Positions 9,238-17,544 of a DNA stretch of 64,000 nucleotides are shown here, piece after piece. Positions within the stretch are counted from its first letter, which is position 1. Every line of letters begins with the position of its first letter. A model generated the notes under the pieces. That model ran no database searches. It saw nothing but the letters and a program-made list of their open reading frames with translations, and was not told where the DNA came from. This DNA is from Tenacibaculum sp. 190524A02b. GTDB taxonomy: Bacteria; Bacteroidota; Bacteroidia; Flavobacteriales; Flavobacteriaceae. Position numbers and translations under genes: made by a program. The stretch is from assembly GCF_964036645.1 (NCBI RefSeq), contig NZ_OZ038525.1:1597501-1661500 (forward strand), given 5' to 3'.

Positions 9238-9267
9238 TTTTTGTAAGAAGTTTTTTTGGTAAGTTTG
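9238..9267 (+). promoter_or_regulatory. ddl promoter
   Basis: TTTTTG (9238-9243), a 16-bp spacer, then a perfect -7 box TAAGTTTG (9260-9267). The start codon is 48 bp downstream, so the leader is about 40 nt. Confidence 0.6.
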
Positions 9268-9314
9268 TAATACCAATTAAACAATCATTTCTAAGATTTA
9301 AAGCTTTTCAAAAC

Positions 9315-10286
9315 ATGAAAAAAAACATAGCTGTGGTCATGGGAGGATACTCTTCTGAAGTAGAGATTTCTTTACAAAGTGGTACTGTGGTTTTTAATCA
9401 TATAAATAAAGATATTTACACACCTTATAAGGTACATATTCTTCCTGAAAAATGGGTAGTGGTAGAAAATGGGATTGAATTTGCTATTGATAAAAACGAT
9501 TTTTCTTTTGTAAGAGAAGGGCAAAAAATAACATTTGATTGTGTTTTTAATGCTATACATGGTGCTCCTGGAGAAAATGGAGGTCTTTTAGCTTATTTTG
9601 ATTTAATAAACCTAAAGCATACTTCTGCTCCTTTTTATCAAATGGCATTAACTTTTAATAAGAGAGATACTTTAAGTGTAGTAAAACACTATGGAATCCC
9701 AACAGCTAAATCTGTTTATTTTAATAAAGGAGATGTATATTCTGAAGATGCAATTATTGAAAAAGTAGGACTTCCTTGTTTTGTGAAGCCAAATAATGCT
9801 GGTTCTAGTTTTGGTATTTCTAAAGTCCATACTAAAGAGGAATTAAATCCTGCTATTGAAAAAGCGTATAAAGAAGATTCTGAAATTTTAATTGAAAGTT
9901 TTTTAGACGGGACAGAAGTATCTGTAGGTGTTATTGAATACAAAGGAGAGGTTATCGTATTACCTATTACAGAAATTGTTTCTGAAAATGATTTTTTTGA
10001 TTATGAGGCTAAATATTTAGGAAAATCACAAGAAATTACTCCTGCTAGATTAACAAAACAACAAGAAGTACGTGTTAAAGAAGTTTCTAAAAAGGTGTAT
10101 GAAATTTTAGGCATGAGCGGTTTTTCTCGTTCTGAATATATTTTAGTGAATGATGAACCTCATTTTTTAGAAATGAATACAGTTCCTGGACTTACCGAAG
10201 CGAGTATTTTACCTCAACAAGCCAACATACATGGTATTTCATTAACTGATTTATTTGGTAATGCCATTGAAGCTGCTTTACGTTAG
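9315..10286 (+). CDS. ddl: D-alanine--D-alanine ligase
   Basis: 323 residues, typical for Ddl. It joins two D-alanines with ATP in the cytoplasm, giving the dipeptide for UDP-MurNAc-pentapeptide. Seen are the N-terminal MGGYSSEVEISLQSG, the ATP-grasp core (GLPCFVKPNNAGSSFGISKV, EILIESFLDGTEVSVGVI) and the metal/substrate end FLEMNTVPGLTEASILPQQA. coaD follows after 51 bp in the same direction; the rluD/PASTA operon diverges. Confidence 0.96.
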   Translation: MKKNIAVVMGGYSSEVEISLQSGTVVFNHINKDIYTPYKVHILPEKWVVVENGIEFAIDKNDFSFVREGQKITFDCVFNAIHGAPGENGGLLAYFDLINLKHTSAPFYQMALTFNKRDTLSVVKHYGIPTAKSVYFNKGDVYSEDAIIEKVGLPCFVKPNNAGSSFGISKVHTKEELNPAIEKAYKEDSEILIESFLDGTEVSVGVIEYKGEVIVLPITEIVSENDFFDYEAKYLGKSQEITPARLTKQQEVRVKEVSKKVYEILGMSGFSRSEYILVNDEPHFLEMNTVPGLTEASILPQQANIHGISLTDLFGNAIEAALR

Positions 10287-10337
10287 AATATACTATTATA
10301 AAATTAAAAATATAACCAACTATACAATATTTAATTA

Positions 10338-10790
10338 ATGAAAAAAGCTATTTTTCCAGGGTCTTTTGATCCTATTACTCTAGGTCATGTTGATATTATT
10401 GAACGTGGTGTTACTTTATTTGATGAGTTAATCATTGCTATTGGTATTAATGCTGATAAAAAATACATGTTTTCTTTAGAAGAACGTAAGCGTTTTATTG
10501 AAGAGACTTTTAAACATGAACCTAAAATAAAGGTGGTTACCTACAGCGGTTTAACCGTTAATTTTTGTAGAGAACAAAATGCTGAATTTATTTTAAGAGG
10601 TTTACGTAATCCTGCTGATTTTGAGTTTGAAAAAGCTATTGCACATACCAATCGTAAGTTATCAGAGATTGAAACAGTATTTTTATTAACTTCTTCTGGG
10701 AAAAGTTATATTTCTTCTTCCATTGTTCGTGATGTTATTAGAAATAATGGAGATTATACAGGCTTGGTTCCTGATGCTGTGAGAGTTTAA
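10338..10790 (+). CDS. coaD: Pantetheine-phosphate adenylyltransferase
   Basis: 150 residues, the standard size. It transfers AMP from ATP to 4'-phosphopantetheine, the fourth step of coenzyme A synthesis. Nucleotidyltransferase motifs are present: GSFDPITLGH (8-17, with the HxGH-like TLGH) and ISSSIVRDV (125-133). It is co-directional with ddl and followed 13 bp later by a TonB/MORN protein gene. Confidence 0.96.
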   Translation: MKKAIFPGSFDPITLGHVDIIERGVTLFDELIIAIGINADKKYMFSLEERKRFIEETFKHEPKIKVVTYSGLTVNFCREQNAEFILRGLRNPADFEFEKAIAHTNRKLSEIETVFLLTSSGKSYISSSIVRDVIRNNGDYTGLVPDAVRV

Positions 10791-10803
10791 ATTTTAACTA
10801 TAT

Positions 10804-11775
10804 ATGAAAAAGTTACATTTTTTCCTAGCATTTTATGCTATTTCATTTATTATCAATGCTCAAAATTATCAAACAGGAGATACTATTTATTATGAAAAAG
10901 GTATTATTACACAATACAAAAACAAAGCAACCTCCTATTCTATAATTAAAAAAATAAAAAATGTTAATGAAATTACTTTTTATAAAGTAAATAATTTTAT
11001 TCCTTCCGATACATTAAAATTATCATATAGATTATATGCCAGTTTTAGAACTAAAATCTTGGAAACTTTAAACTCTTCTGATGGAGAATTTAAAACCTTT
11101 CATAAAAATGGAAAACTGCAAAAAGAAGGGATTAAAGCCAAAGGAAAAAAAATAGGCACATGGAAATTCTGGTATCAAAATGGAAAGATTAGAGAAGAGC
11201 GTTTTTACCCTAAAAATATAACTTTAGCTAAAAACTTTAAACACTATAAAGTACTTAATTTTTGGGATAGAGAAGGAATTCAAACAATAACTGATGGTAC
11301 TGGTTTTTTTGAATTTAAAAAAGGAAAAACTATTTATAAAGGTTCTTATCAAAAGAAACTGAGACATGGTAAGTTTACAGAAATAAAAAATGGAAAAACA
11401 CAGTTTGAAGAGTACTATATAAGAGGTAAACTAAAATCTGGTACAAGCTGGGATGAAAATGGTAAAACATATAAATATAAACAAGTTTTTAAGCAACCTC
11501 GTTATAGAAAAGGACAAGAAAGCATAAAGAAACATATAATAAAAAACTTTAATATGCCTAGATATGCTGTCAAGAACAATATAGCTGGTAAAATTATAGT
11601 TAATTTTAGAGTTACTAAAAAGGGGCTTTTAGACGATATTAAAGTTGCTAAAAAACTGTGTCAACCCTGCGATGCAGAAGCTATTAGAGCTGTAAAAAGT
11701 ATGGGAAAATGGAAACCTGCAAAGTATAGAGGTAAAAATATTAATATAAGATACAGCATCCCTTTAACACTATAA
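10804..11775 (+). CDS. Secreted MORN-repeat protein with TonB C-terminal domain
   Basis: 323 residues. A signal peptide (LHFFLAFYAISFIINAQ) takes it to the periplasm. The middle carries MORN_2-type repeats (DGEFKTFHKNGKLQKEGIKA, GTWKFWYQNGKIREE, near residues 94-137, and weaker ones to about 225). The last ~85 residues resemble a TonB C-terminal domain (GKIIVNFRVTKKGLLDDIKV ... AIRAVKSMGKWKPAKYRGK). There is no N-terminal anchor helix or proline-rich spacer, so it is probably not a classical energy transducer for ExbBD. Possible roles are binding of outer-membrane receptors or another envelope function; none is proven. Confidence 0.8.
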   Translation: MKKLHFFLAFYAISFIINAQNYQTGDTIYYEKGIITQYKNKATSYSIIKKIKNVNEITFYKVNNFIPSDTLKLSYRLYASFRTKILETLNSSDGEFKTFHKNGKLQKEGIKAKGKKIGTWKFWYQNGKIREERFYPKNITLAKNFKHYKVLNFWDREGIQTITDGTGFFEFKKGKTIYKGSYQKKLRHGKFTEIKNGKTQFEEYYIRGKLKSGTSWDENGKTYKYKQVFKQPRYRKGQESIKKHIIKNFNMPRYAVKNNIAGKIIVNFRVTKKGLLDDIKVAKKLCQPCDAEAIRAVKSMGKWKPAKYRGKNINIRYSIPLTL

Positions 11776-11781
11776 TGTAGA

Positions 11782-13533
11782 ATGATGAAAAAACTAACCT
11801 TACTTCTATTCATCTGTTTATATGCCTGCAAACAAAATTCTACACAGGTAAATACGGGATTTAAAACTTTATTTGAAAAATCTAACGGAACTGAGACTCC
11901 TGAATATAATGCCATTATTCAGTTTTATAAGAATTTAGCTAAAGTATATCCTGAAATTTCTTTTTTTGAAATGGGTATAACTGATTCTGGAAAACCATTA
12001 CATTTGGTAATTTTCAATACCAAAGGAGCAACTACTTTAAAAGATTTAAAAAGTTCTACGAAAGCTCGTGTATTAATCAACAACGGCATTCACCCTGGTG
12101 AGTCCGACGGTATTGATGCTTCTATGTTATTACTAAGAAACTTAGTTCAAAACGATTCTTTAAAGAACAAATATGCTAATGCTTTGATTGGAATAATTCC
12201 TGTTTATAATATTGGAGGTGCTTTAAATAGAAACTCACATACTAGAGTCAATCAAAATGGCCCTAAAGCATATGGTTTTAGAGGTAATGCGCAGAATTAC
12301 GATCTTAATCGAGATTTCATAAAGCAAGACACTAAAAATGCGGCTAGCTTTGCTACTATTTTCCACACTTTAAACCCCGATGTTTTTATTGACAATCATG
12401 TTAGTAATGGTGCAGATTATCAATACGCCATTACACATTTATTTACACAACATAACAAACTGGGGAACTCTTTAGGGAAGTACTTAGAGGAAGAAATGCG
12501 TCCTTATATAGAAAGCTCATTAGAAACCAAAAATATACCTATTACACCTTACGTGAATGTTTGGGGAACGACTCCTGAAAAAGGTTGGTCACAGTTTTTT
12601 GACTCTCCCAGATATTCTACAGGTTATACTACGTTATTTAACACTTTAGGTTTAATGGTTGAAACACACATGCTAAAACCTTATAAAATTAGAGTGGAAC
12701 AAACCTATGAACTTCTTTTTTCTGCTTTAGACTTTTCTGTTGAAAATAATGCCCGAATTAAAGAGTTAAGAACCAATGCTACTCAAGAAATAATTGCACA
12801 AAAAACATATCCTATCCATTATAAAGTGGATAAGAATAACCCCACTAAGCTTAATTTTAGAGGTTATGAAGGAACATACATAGACAGCAAGGTTACTAAT
12901 GGTAAACGGTTATTATATGATGCTTCTAAACCTTACAATAAGCCTGTACATTATTATAATCAGTTTTTACCTATTAAAAAAGTTACTATCCCTAAAGCAT
13001 ATATTTTAAAACAAGGATGGCATAAAGTTATTGACCGATTAAAAATGAACCACATAGCTTTTACTACTTTTAAAAAAGATACAACTATTAAGGTTGAAGT
13101 ACAACACATAAATAGTTTTGATACTAGAAAAATGGCTTATGAAGGTCATTACTTACACTATAATACAACTGTAAAAAAATCTACTAAAGAGGTTCATTTT
13201 AAAACTGGCGATCTTTATATCCCAACACATCAGGAAGGGATTCGTTATTTATTAGAAACTATGGAGGCAGAAGCTATAGATTCTTTTTTCAATTGGAACT
13301 TTTTTGATACTATTTTACAACGTAAAGAAGGGTTTTCTTCTTATGTTTTTGAAGACATTGCTGCTTCTTTTTTAAAGAATAATCCAGACATTAAGAAAAA
13401 GTTAGATCATAAAATTAAAATGGATTCAACTTTTGCTAAGGATCCTTATGCTCAGTTAAATTTTGTGTATAGCAAAACTCCTCACTATGAGGAAGCTCAT
13501 TTACGTTTGCCTATTTTTAAAATTGTAGAATAA
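11782..13533 (+). CDS. M14-family zinc carboxypeptidase, lipoprotein
   Basis: 583 residues. The signal peptide ends in a lipobox (LYAC, Cys16), so it is predicted to be a lipoprotein. The M14 peptidase domain carries zinc ligands His104 and Glu107 (GIHPGES) and His206 (DNHVSNG); the catalytic Glu is probably Glu294 (VETHMLK). These enzymes remove C-terminal amino acids or cleave peptidoglycan peptides; the substrate here is unknown. The ~270 residues after the catalytic domain are a long C-terminal extension without recognised motifs. The start overlaps no neighbour; two ATGs (11782, 11785) are equally possible. Confidence 0.88.
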   Translation: MMKKLTLLLFICLYACKQNSTQVNTGFKTLFEKSNGTETPEYNAIIQFYKNLAKVYPEISFFEMGITDSGKPLHLVIFNTKGATTLKDLKSSTKARVLINNGIHPGESDGIDASMLLLRNLVQNDSLKNKYANALIGIIPVYNIGGALNRNSHTRVNQNGPKAYGFRGNAQNYDLNRDFIKQDTKNAASFATIFHTLNPDVFIDNHVSNGADYQYAITHLFTQHNKLGNSLGKYLEEEMRPYIESSLETKNIPITPYVNVWGTTPEKGWSQFFDSPRYSTGYTTLFNTLGLMVETHMLKPYKIRVEQTYELLFSALDFSVENNARIKELRTNATQEIIAQKTYPIHYKVDKNNPTKLNFRGYEGTYIDSKVTNGKRLLYDASKPYNKPVHYYNQFLPIKKVTIPKAYILKQGWHKVIDRLKMNHIAFTTFKKDTTIKVEVQHINSFDTRKMAYEGHYLHYNTTVKKSTKEVHFKTGDLYIPTHQEGIRYLLETMEAEAIDSFFNWNFFDTILQRKEGFSSYVFEDIAASFLKNNPDIKKKLDHKIKMDSTFAKDPYAQLNFVYSKTPHYEEAHLRLPIFKIVE

Positions 13534-13547
13534 CTGCTTTTGGCTTA

Positions 13548-13586
13548 CTAATAAAAAACCCCGCTAATTGCGAGGTTTTTTATTAG
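13548..13586. terminator. Bidirectional terminator between convergent genes
   Basis: A 17-bp stem with one mismatch (CTAATAAAAAACCCCGC at 13548-13564 and GCGAGGTTTTTTATTAG at 13570-13586) and loop TAATT is flanked by T-runs in both directions. It serves the M14 peptidase gene and the convergent GlmU-like gene, whose stop codon lies inside the stem. Confidence 0.8.
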
Positions 13587-14758
13587 TAATTTCTATACTT
13601 TTTAGTTTCTTCAAAAATATGCTCTAGTATTTTTTTCTCTCGTTCATCAAACTCAACACCTCTCCTTTTCATTACTACTTCTGCTACCTCAAATACTTTA
13701 TTCGTTTTATATTCAGTAAAACCAGAAGCGCCTCCCCAACTATATGATGGCACAAAATTCCTTGGAAATCCACTTCCAAAAATATTCGCTGAAACCCCAA
13801 TAACGGTTCCTGTATTAAACATAGTATTAATTCCACACTTAGAATGATCTCCCATCATTAAACCACAAAACTGCAAGCCCGTTTTGGCAAATCTTCCTGT
13901 TTCATAATTCCATAATTTAACTTCCGCATAATTATTTTTGAGGTTAGAATTATTCGTGTCTGCTCCAATGTTACACCATTCTCCTAATACCGAATTTCCT
14001 AAATAACCTTCATGCCCTTTATTTGAACATCCAAATAACACAGAATTATTAACCTCTCCTCCTACTTTACAATTAGGTCCTATAGTAGTTGCTCCATAAA
14101 TTTTTGCGCCCATTTTTACTACTGAATTCTCGCAAAGCGCAAAAGCACCTCGTATTAAAGCGCCTTCCATTATTACTGTATTCTTCCCAATGTATATTGG
14201 TCCTTTAGATGCATTTAAGGTAGCAAAGGTCAATTCAGCACCTTCCTCAATAAAAATAGCTTCTCTGTTAATACAATTTACCGTTTCTGGTATTGGTTCA
14301 GAAGTTCTTCCTTCAGTAATCAAATCAAAATCGGCTTTTATTGCTTTATCATTCAAAGAGAAAATATCCCATGTATTTCTAATTTGAATAATCTCCTCTT
14401 CAAACTCTATCTGCTCATAATTAGCAAATTCTACTTCTTCTTGTGAATCCGTAGTATGAAAAGCAATAACATCTTCTCCTTTAAATATGGCTTGATTTAC
14501 AGACAAACTTTTTACCATCTCAACTAATCGCTTAGTTGGTAAAAAAGAGGCATTTAACAGCACATTTTCAGCCATTTCTACCATCGGGTATTTTTCCTCT
14601 AAATATTCTTCAGTAATTGTTGTGGTAGTGTAACTTAAAAATCTTTCCCATTTTTCACGAATGGTAAGTATTCCTACTCTAATATCAGCGACAGGTTTGG
14701 TATACGTAAATGGTAATAATGCATTTCTTACATCACCATCAAATAATATATAATTCAT
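13583..14758 (-). CDS. Alternative GlmU-type sugar nucleotidyltransferase/acetyltransferase
   Basis: 391 residues. The N-terminus NYILFDGDVRNALLPFTYTK is typical of the Bacteroidota GlmU variant, a putative UDP-GlcNAc diphosphorylase / glucosamine-1-phosphate acetyltransferase. The C-terminal half (about 180-360) is a left-handed beta-helix of hexapeptide repeats (IYIGKNTVIMEGALIRGAFA, VVKMGAKIYGATTIGPNCKV). The product would be UDP-GlcNAc for peptidoglycan and LPS. The canonical GlmU N-terminal signature LAAGxGTRM is absent, as in this variant family. It is monocistronic. Confidence 0.85.
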   Translation of the reverse strand: MNYILFDGDVRNALLPFTYTKPVADIRVGILTIREKWERFLSYTTTTITEEYLEEKYPMVEMAENVLLNASFLPTKRLVEMVKSLSVNQAIFKGEDVIAFHTTDSQEEVEFANYEQIEFEEEIIQIRNTWDIFSLNDKAIKADFDLITEGRTSEPIPETVNCINREAIFIEEGAELTFATLNASKGPIYIGKNTVIMEGALIRGAFALCENSVVKMGAKIYGATTIGPNCKVGGEVNNSVLFGCSNKGHEGYLGNSVLGEWCNIGADTNNSNLKNNYAEVKLWNYETGRFAKTGLQFCGLMMGDHSKCGINTMFNTGTVIGVSANIFGSGFPRNFVPSYSWGGASGFTEYKTNKVFEVAEVVMKRRGVEFDEREKKILEHIFEETKKYRNY

Positions 14759-14792
14759 AGAATTCTCAATTTCCAGTAGAACAAACTTACAA

Positions 14793-14825
14793 TAAAAAAC
14801 CGATTGTTATGATAACAATCGGTTA
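14793..14825 (-). terminator. Terminator of the T9SS Reeler-like gene
   Basis: Perfect 12-bp stem AACCGATTGTTA / TAACAATCGGTT with a 3-nt loop (14799-14825), followed on the minus strand by TTTTTTATTG. Confidence 0.8.
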
Positions 14826-14848
14826 ATAAAATATAGATTAATTTTTCC

Positions 14849-15667
14849 TTATTCTTTAACAAAATGTTTTACACCTAACTTGTCTCCAGAAGCAATTTTA
14901 AGCAAGTACATACCAGCTGGTAATTCTTGTACATTTACTTCTTTTTGTAATGAAGATATTTGTTGTGTTTGTATTAATTTACCTGTATAGTCATAGATTT
15001 GTACGTCTGCATTATTAGCTGCTAATGGTAAATCTATCTTTACACTATTTTTAGCTGGGTTTGGATACAATGCAAAGTCTAATCTATTCTCTTGAGCAAT
15101 ACCTAATACTGGTGTTGAACCTGAGTTAGCTGTTAAAACAAAATCTCCTGCAGTATTACCATTTCCATTACCTTGTATGGCAGAAGTATAAAATGTTACT
15201 TTTCCTTCGTTTGTTGCTGGAGAAGTCCATTTTACCGTCCATGATAGCTGTCCATTTCCACTACTTGTATGTGTTGCTCTTTCTCCACTATTTACTGCTT
15301 GAGTATCCGATCCTCCAGAAGCAAATGTCCCTACTTTAGCATTATCTGAATCCTTTTCTGCAGTTACTTGAAAACCAGAAGCAGCAGCTGATGCAGTTCC
15401 TGTAAGTGTTATAGTCACATCATACTCTGTATTTAACTCATATCCTGCTGTAGGTATATTTGTTGTTACTGTTATATTTTGATCCTTTATTAATGGTCCA
15501 GAATGACATTGTATACACGTTGATTTGTCAGCATCCCCTCCATTTGCTGCAATATCACCTGGAGATCCAGAGTAAGCATTAGTCCTACCTCCAGAAAAAG
15601 ATAATAGTAAAAAAGCAGTTATTGGAAGAGCTAATAAAGTAGCTTTGAATAAGTAGTCTTTTTTCAT
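14849..15667 (-). CDS. T9SS type A protein with Reeler/anchor-V-like domain and CxxCH motif
   Basis: 272 residues. It has a signal peptide (ALPITAFLLLSFSGGRTNA) and a CIQCH sequence (residues 51-55), the signature for covalent c-type haem attachment. A beta-sandwich of the Reeler/choice-of-anchor V type follows (about 60-180). The type A T9SS sorting domain begins near residue 195 (FALYPNPAKNSVKIDL) and ends in LKIASGDKLGVKHFVKE. The protein should be exported to the surface or medium. The CxxCH next to an adhesion-like domain is known in this family, but haem binding here is untested. Upstream lies the TAGGG-N15-YTGT motif at 15781-15804. Confidence 0.85.
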   Translation of the reverse strand: MKKDYLFKATLLALPITAFLLLSFSGGRTNAYSGSPGDIAANGGDADKSTCIQCHSGPLIKDQNITVTTNIPTAGYELNTEYDVTITLTGTASAAASGFQVTAEKDSDNAKVGTFASGGSDTQAVNSGERATHTSSGNGQLSWTVKWTSPATNEGKVTFYTSAIQGNGNGNTAGDFVLTANSGSTPVLGIAQENRLDFALYPNPAKNSVKIDLPLAANNADVQIYDYTGKLIQTQQISSLQKEVNVQELPAGMYLLKIASGDKLGVKHFVKE

Positions 15668-15780
15668 AATTGTTAAATGTTTAAGTTTTTGTTTACGTTA
15701 CTAACATCTTTATTAAATTAAAACATAGAAACTGTTTTTTTATCAACGTTTTCAACTCAACACTGATGTTATTAATACGA

Positions 15781-15804
15781 CAGTTGTCGCAAAAAAAACC
15801 CTAC
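15781..15804 (-). promoter_or_regulatory. GTAGGG-N15-CTGT motif upstream of T9SS gene
   Basis: On the minus strand GTAGGG (15799-15804), 15 bp, then CTGTCGTATT. It has the same spacing as the copies before the Rhs toxin gene and the small RNAs at 62-63 kb. It lies about 115-140 bp upstream of the ATG at 15667. Confidence 0.4.
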
Positions 15805-15846
15805 CTTACATTTTTATAATTATCTTTACCTCGTAAAAATATATTT

Positions 15847-16245
15847 ATGAAAAAAATATTAGTTCTTATACTAGCCATCATTACTTTAATAGCAGCTCTT
15901 TATTATGCCTTTATTTACTTTATACCTTATAGTGAAGGTGTTAGATCTGGTGAACTCATAAAAATTAGTTATAAAGGTGTTATGGTTAAAACTTGGGAAG
16001 GAGAAATTAGTCAAGGAATTTCAGGTGCTCAAATTTTTTCTTTTTCTGTAGAAGACAATAAGAAAAAAGTAATTGAAAACTTGCAAAAATTTCAAGGTAG
16101 GTATGTAAAAGTTCATTACAAAGAACGTTTTGGTTCTTTTTTCTGGTTGGGAGATACTAAATATTTTATTACTAAAGTAGAAGAAGAAAGTTCTCCACAT
16201 TTTAGAGGTCTTACCCAAGAAGATGACAATGATAAAACAGAATAA
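15847..16245 (+). CDS. Small membrane-anchored protein of unknown function
   Basis: 132 residues. An N-terminal membrane helix (about 4-27, ILVLILAIITLIAALYYAFI) is followed by a soluble beta-rich domain (GELIKISYKGVMVKTWEGEI, YVKVHYKERFGSFFWLGDTK). Homologues are common in Flavobacteria and some are labelled 6-phosphogluconate dehydrogenase; nothing in this sequence supports that, as there is no Rossmann motif. The 3' end overlaps the thioesterase start by 23 bp, so the two are translationally linked. A -7 box TATCTTTA (15821-15828) lies 19 bp before the ATG. Confidence 0.8.
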   Translation: MKKILVLILAIITLIAALYYAFIYFIPYSEGVRSGELIKISYKGVMVKTWEGEISQGISGAQIFSFSVEDNKKKVIENLQKFQGRYVKVHYKERFGSFFWLGDTKYFITKVEEESSPHFRGLTQEDDNDKTE

Positions 16246-16780
16246 TTTTAAACAGGTTGAAGACACCCGAATTACTATTTCGGAATTAATGCTTCCTTCA
16301 CACGCTAACTTTAGTGGAAAAATTCATGGTGGCTATATTTTAAATTTAATGGATCAAATAGCCTTTGCTTGTGCATCTAAACACTCGGGAACTTATTGTG
16401 TGACTGCTTCTGTAGATACTGTTGATTTTTTAAACCCAATAGAAGTTGGTGAGTTAGTCACTATGAAAGCTTCTATAAACTATGTTGGTAGAACTTCTAT
16501 GGTAGTAGGTATACGAGTAGAGTCTCAAAACATACAAACAGGAAAAGTTAATCACTGTAATTCTTCTTATTTTACTATGGTTTCTAAAGATGAACATGGA
16601 AATAGTGTGCCCGTTCCTGGAATTATTATTAATGACGATATTGAAATACGTCGCTTTTTAAAAGCTATTAAACGTATAGAAATGAAAAAGATACGTCAAG
16701 AAGAATTTGACAGTGACCATTTTATTCCTGATAACTACATAAAAGATTTAGAAAACTACAACGTTAAAATTGAACTATAA
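16223..16780 (+). CDS. Acyl-CoA thioesterase (hotdog fold)
   Basis: 185 residues. It carries the hotdog core of YciA/BACH-type thioesterases: SGKIHGGYILNLMDQIAFAC, with HGG at 35-37 and the likely catalytic Asp44, then TASVDTVDFLNPIEVGELV and YVGRTSMVVGIRVESQN. It hydrolyses acyl-CoA to free acid and CoA in the cytoplasm. The start overlaps the preceding gene; a second in-frame ATG at 16229 would remove two residues. A cyclase gene follows after 3 bp. Confidence 0.9.
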   Translation: MTMIKQNNFKQVEDTRITISELMLPSHANFSGKIHGGYILNLMDQIAFACASKHSGTYCVTASVDTVDFLNPIEVGELVTMKASINYVGRTSMVVGIRVESQNIQTGKVNHCNSSYFTMVSKDEHGNSVPVPGIIINDDIEIRRFLKAIKRIEMKKIRQEEFDSDHFIPDNYIKDLENYNVKIEL

Positions 16781-16783
16781 TAC

Positions 16784-17473
16784 ATGCCTGAAATTATTGA
16801 TTTAAGTCAGGATATTTTTGAGGGAATGCCTGTTTATAATGGACTGCCTCAAGTTAAAATGTCCGTACATAATACCCATGAAGAGTGGAATGGTATTGAA
16901 AACCCTACCACGAATACTCCAAGCGTATATAAATTAGAGCTAGGTGAACATACAGGTACTCATGTTGATGCTTTAAACCATATGGCAGCAGAACATAAAG
17001 GAAAGTCTATAGATACCATGCCACTTTCTATGTTTTATACGGAAGGGATTTGCCTTGATTTTTCTAATAAAGGATTACGTGAGTTAATTACTTCAAATGA
17101 AATAAAAGAAACTTTAGCTAAAACTGGTTTACAAATAAAAAAGGGAGATACTGTTTTACTATACACCAATCATTATAGAAAACATTTTAATACTGAAAAT
17201 TGGAAAAATGGTCCTGGTATTACAGCTGAATGTGCTAGATGGCTTGGTGAACAAAAAATTGCAGCCTTTGGTGTAGAAACCATGTCACCAGGAGTTCCAA
17301 AAATATCAAATAAAGAGGTACATCATATTTGTGGAGAATTAGGGTTTACCCATTATGAAAATATGATTAATCTTCACGAGCTTATTGGACGGGGAAGGTT
17401 TCAATTTATTGCACTCCCTTTAAAAATTAGAGGAGGTACTGGTTCTCCAGTAAGAGCTATAGCTGTTTTTTAA
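16784..17473 (+). CDS. Cyclase-family metal-dependent hydrolase
   Basis: 229 residues of the cyclase / kynurenine formamidase-like family. The metal-binding signature is HTGTHVDALNH (His56, His60, Asp62), with the later motif GVETMSPG and a conserved RGGTGSPVRAIA end. Members hydrolyse N-formylkynurenine or other amides or lactones; the substrate here is unknown because no tryptophan-degradation genes lie nearby. It forms one unit with the thioesterase (3 bp gap). Confidence 0.85.
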   Translation: MPEIIDLSQDIFEGMPVYNGLPQVKMSVHNTHEEWNGIENPTTNTPSVYKLELGEHTGTHVDALNHMAAEHKGKSIDTMPLSMFYTEGICLDFSNKGLRELITSNEIKETLAKTGLQIKKGDTVLLYTNHYRKHFNTENWKNGPGITAECARWLGEQKIAAFGVETMSPGVPKISNKEVHHICGELGFTHYENMINLHELIGRGRFQFIALPLKIRGGTGSPVRAIAVF

Positions 17474-17485
17474 GAACTGTCATTA

Positions 17486-17517
17486 TTTGTTTAGCCTAAT
17501 ACAAAAACATACTTTTG
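17486..17517 (+). promoter_or_regulatory. Promoter of the K+ channel-miaA unit
   Basis: TTTG (17486-17489), 20-bp spacer, perfect -7 box TACTTTTG (17510-17517), 27 bp before the TTG start. It supports the non-ATG start. Confidence 0.6.
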
Positions 17518-17544
17518 TAATATTATGTTTAATAAAATTAGCCT

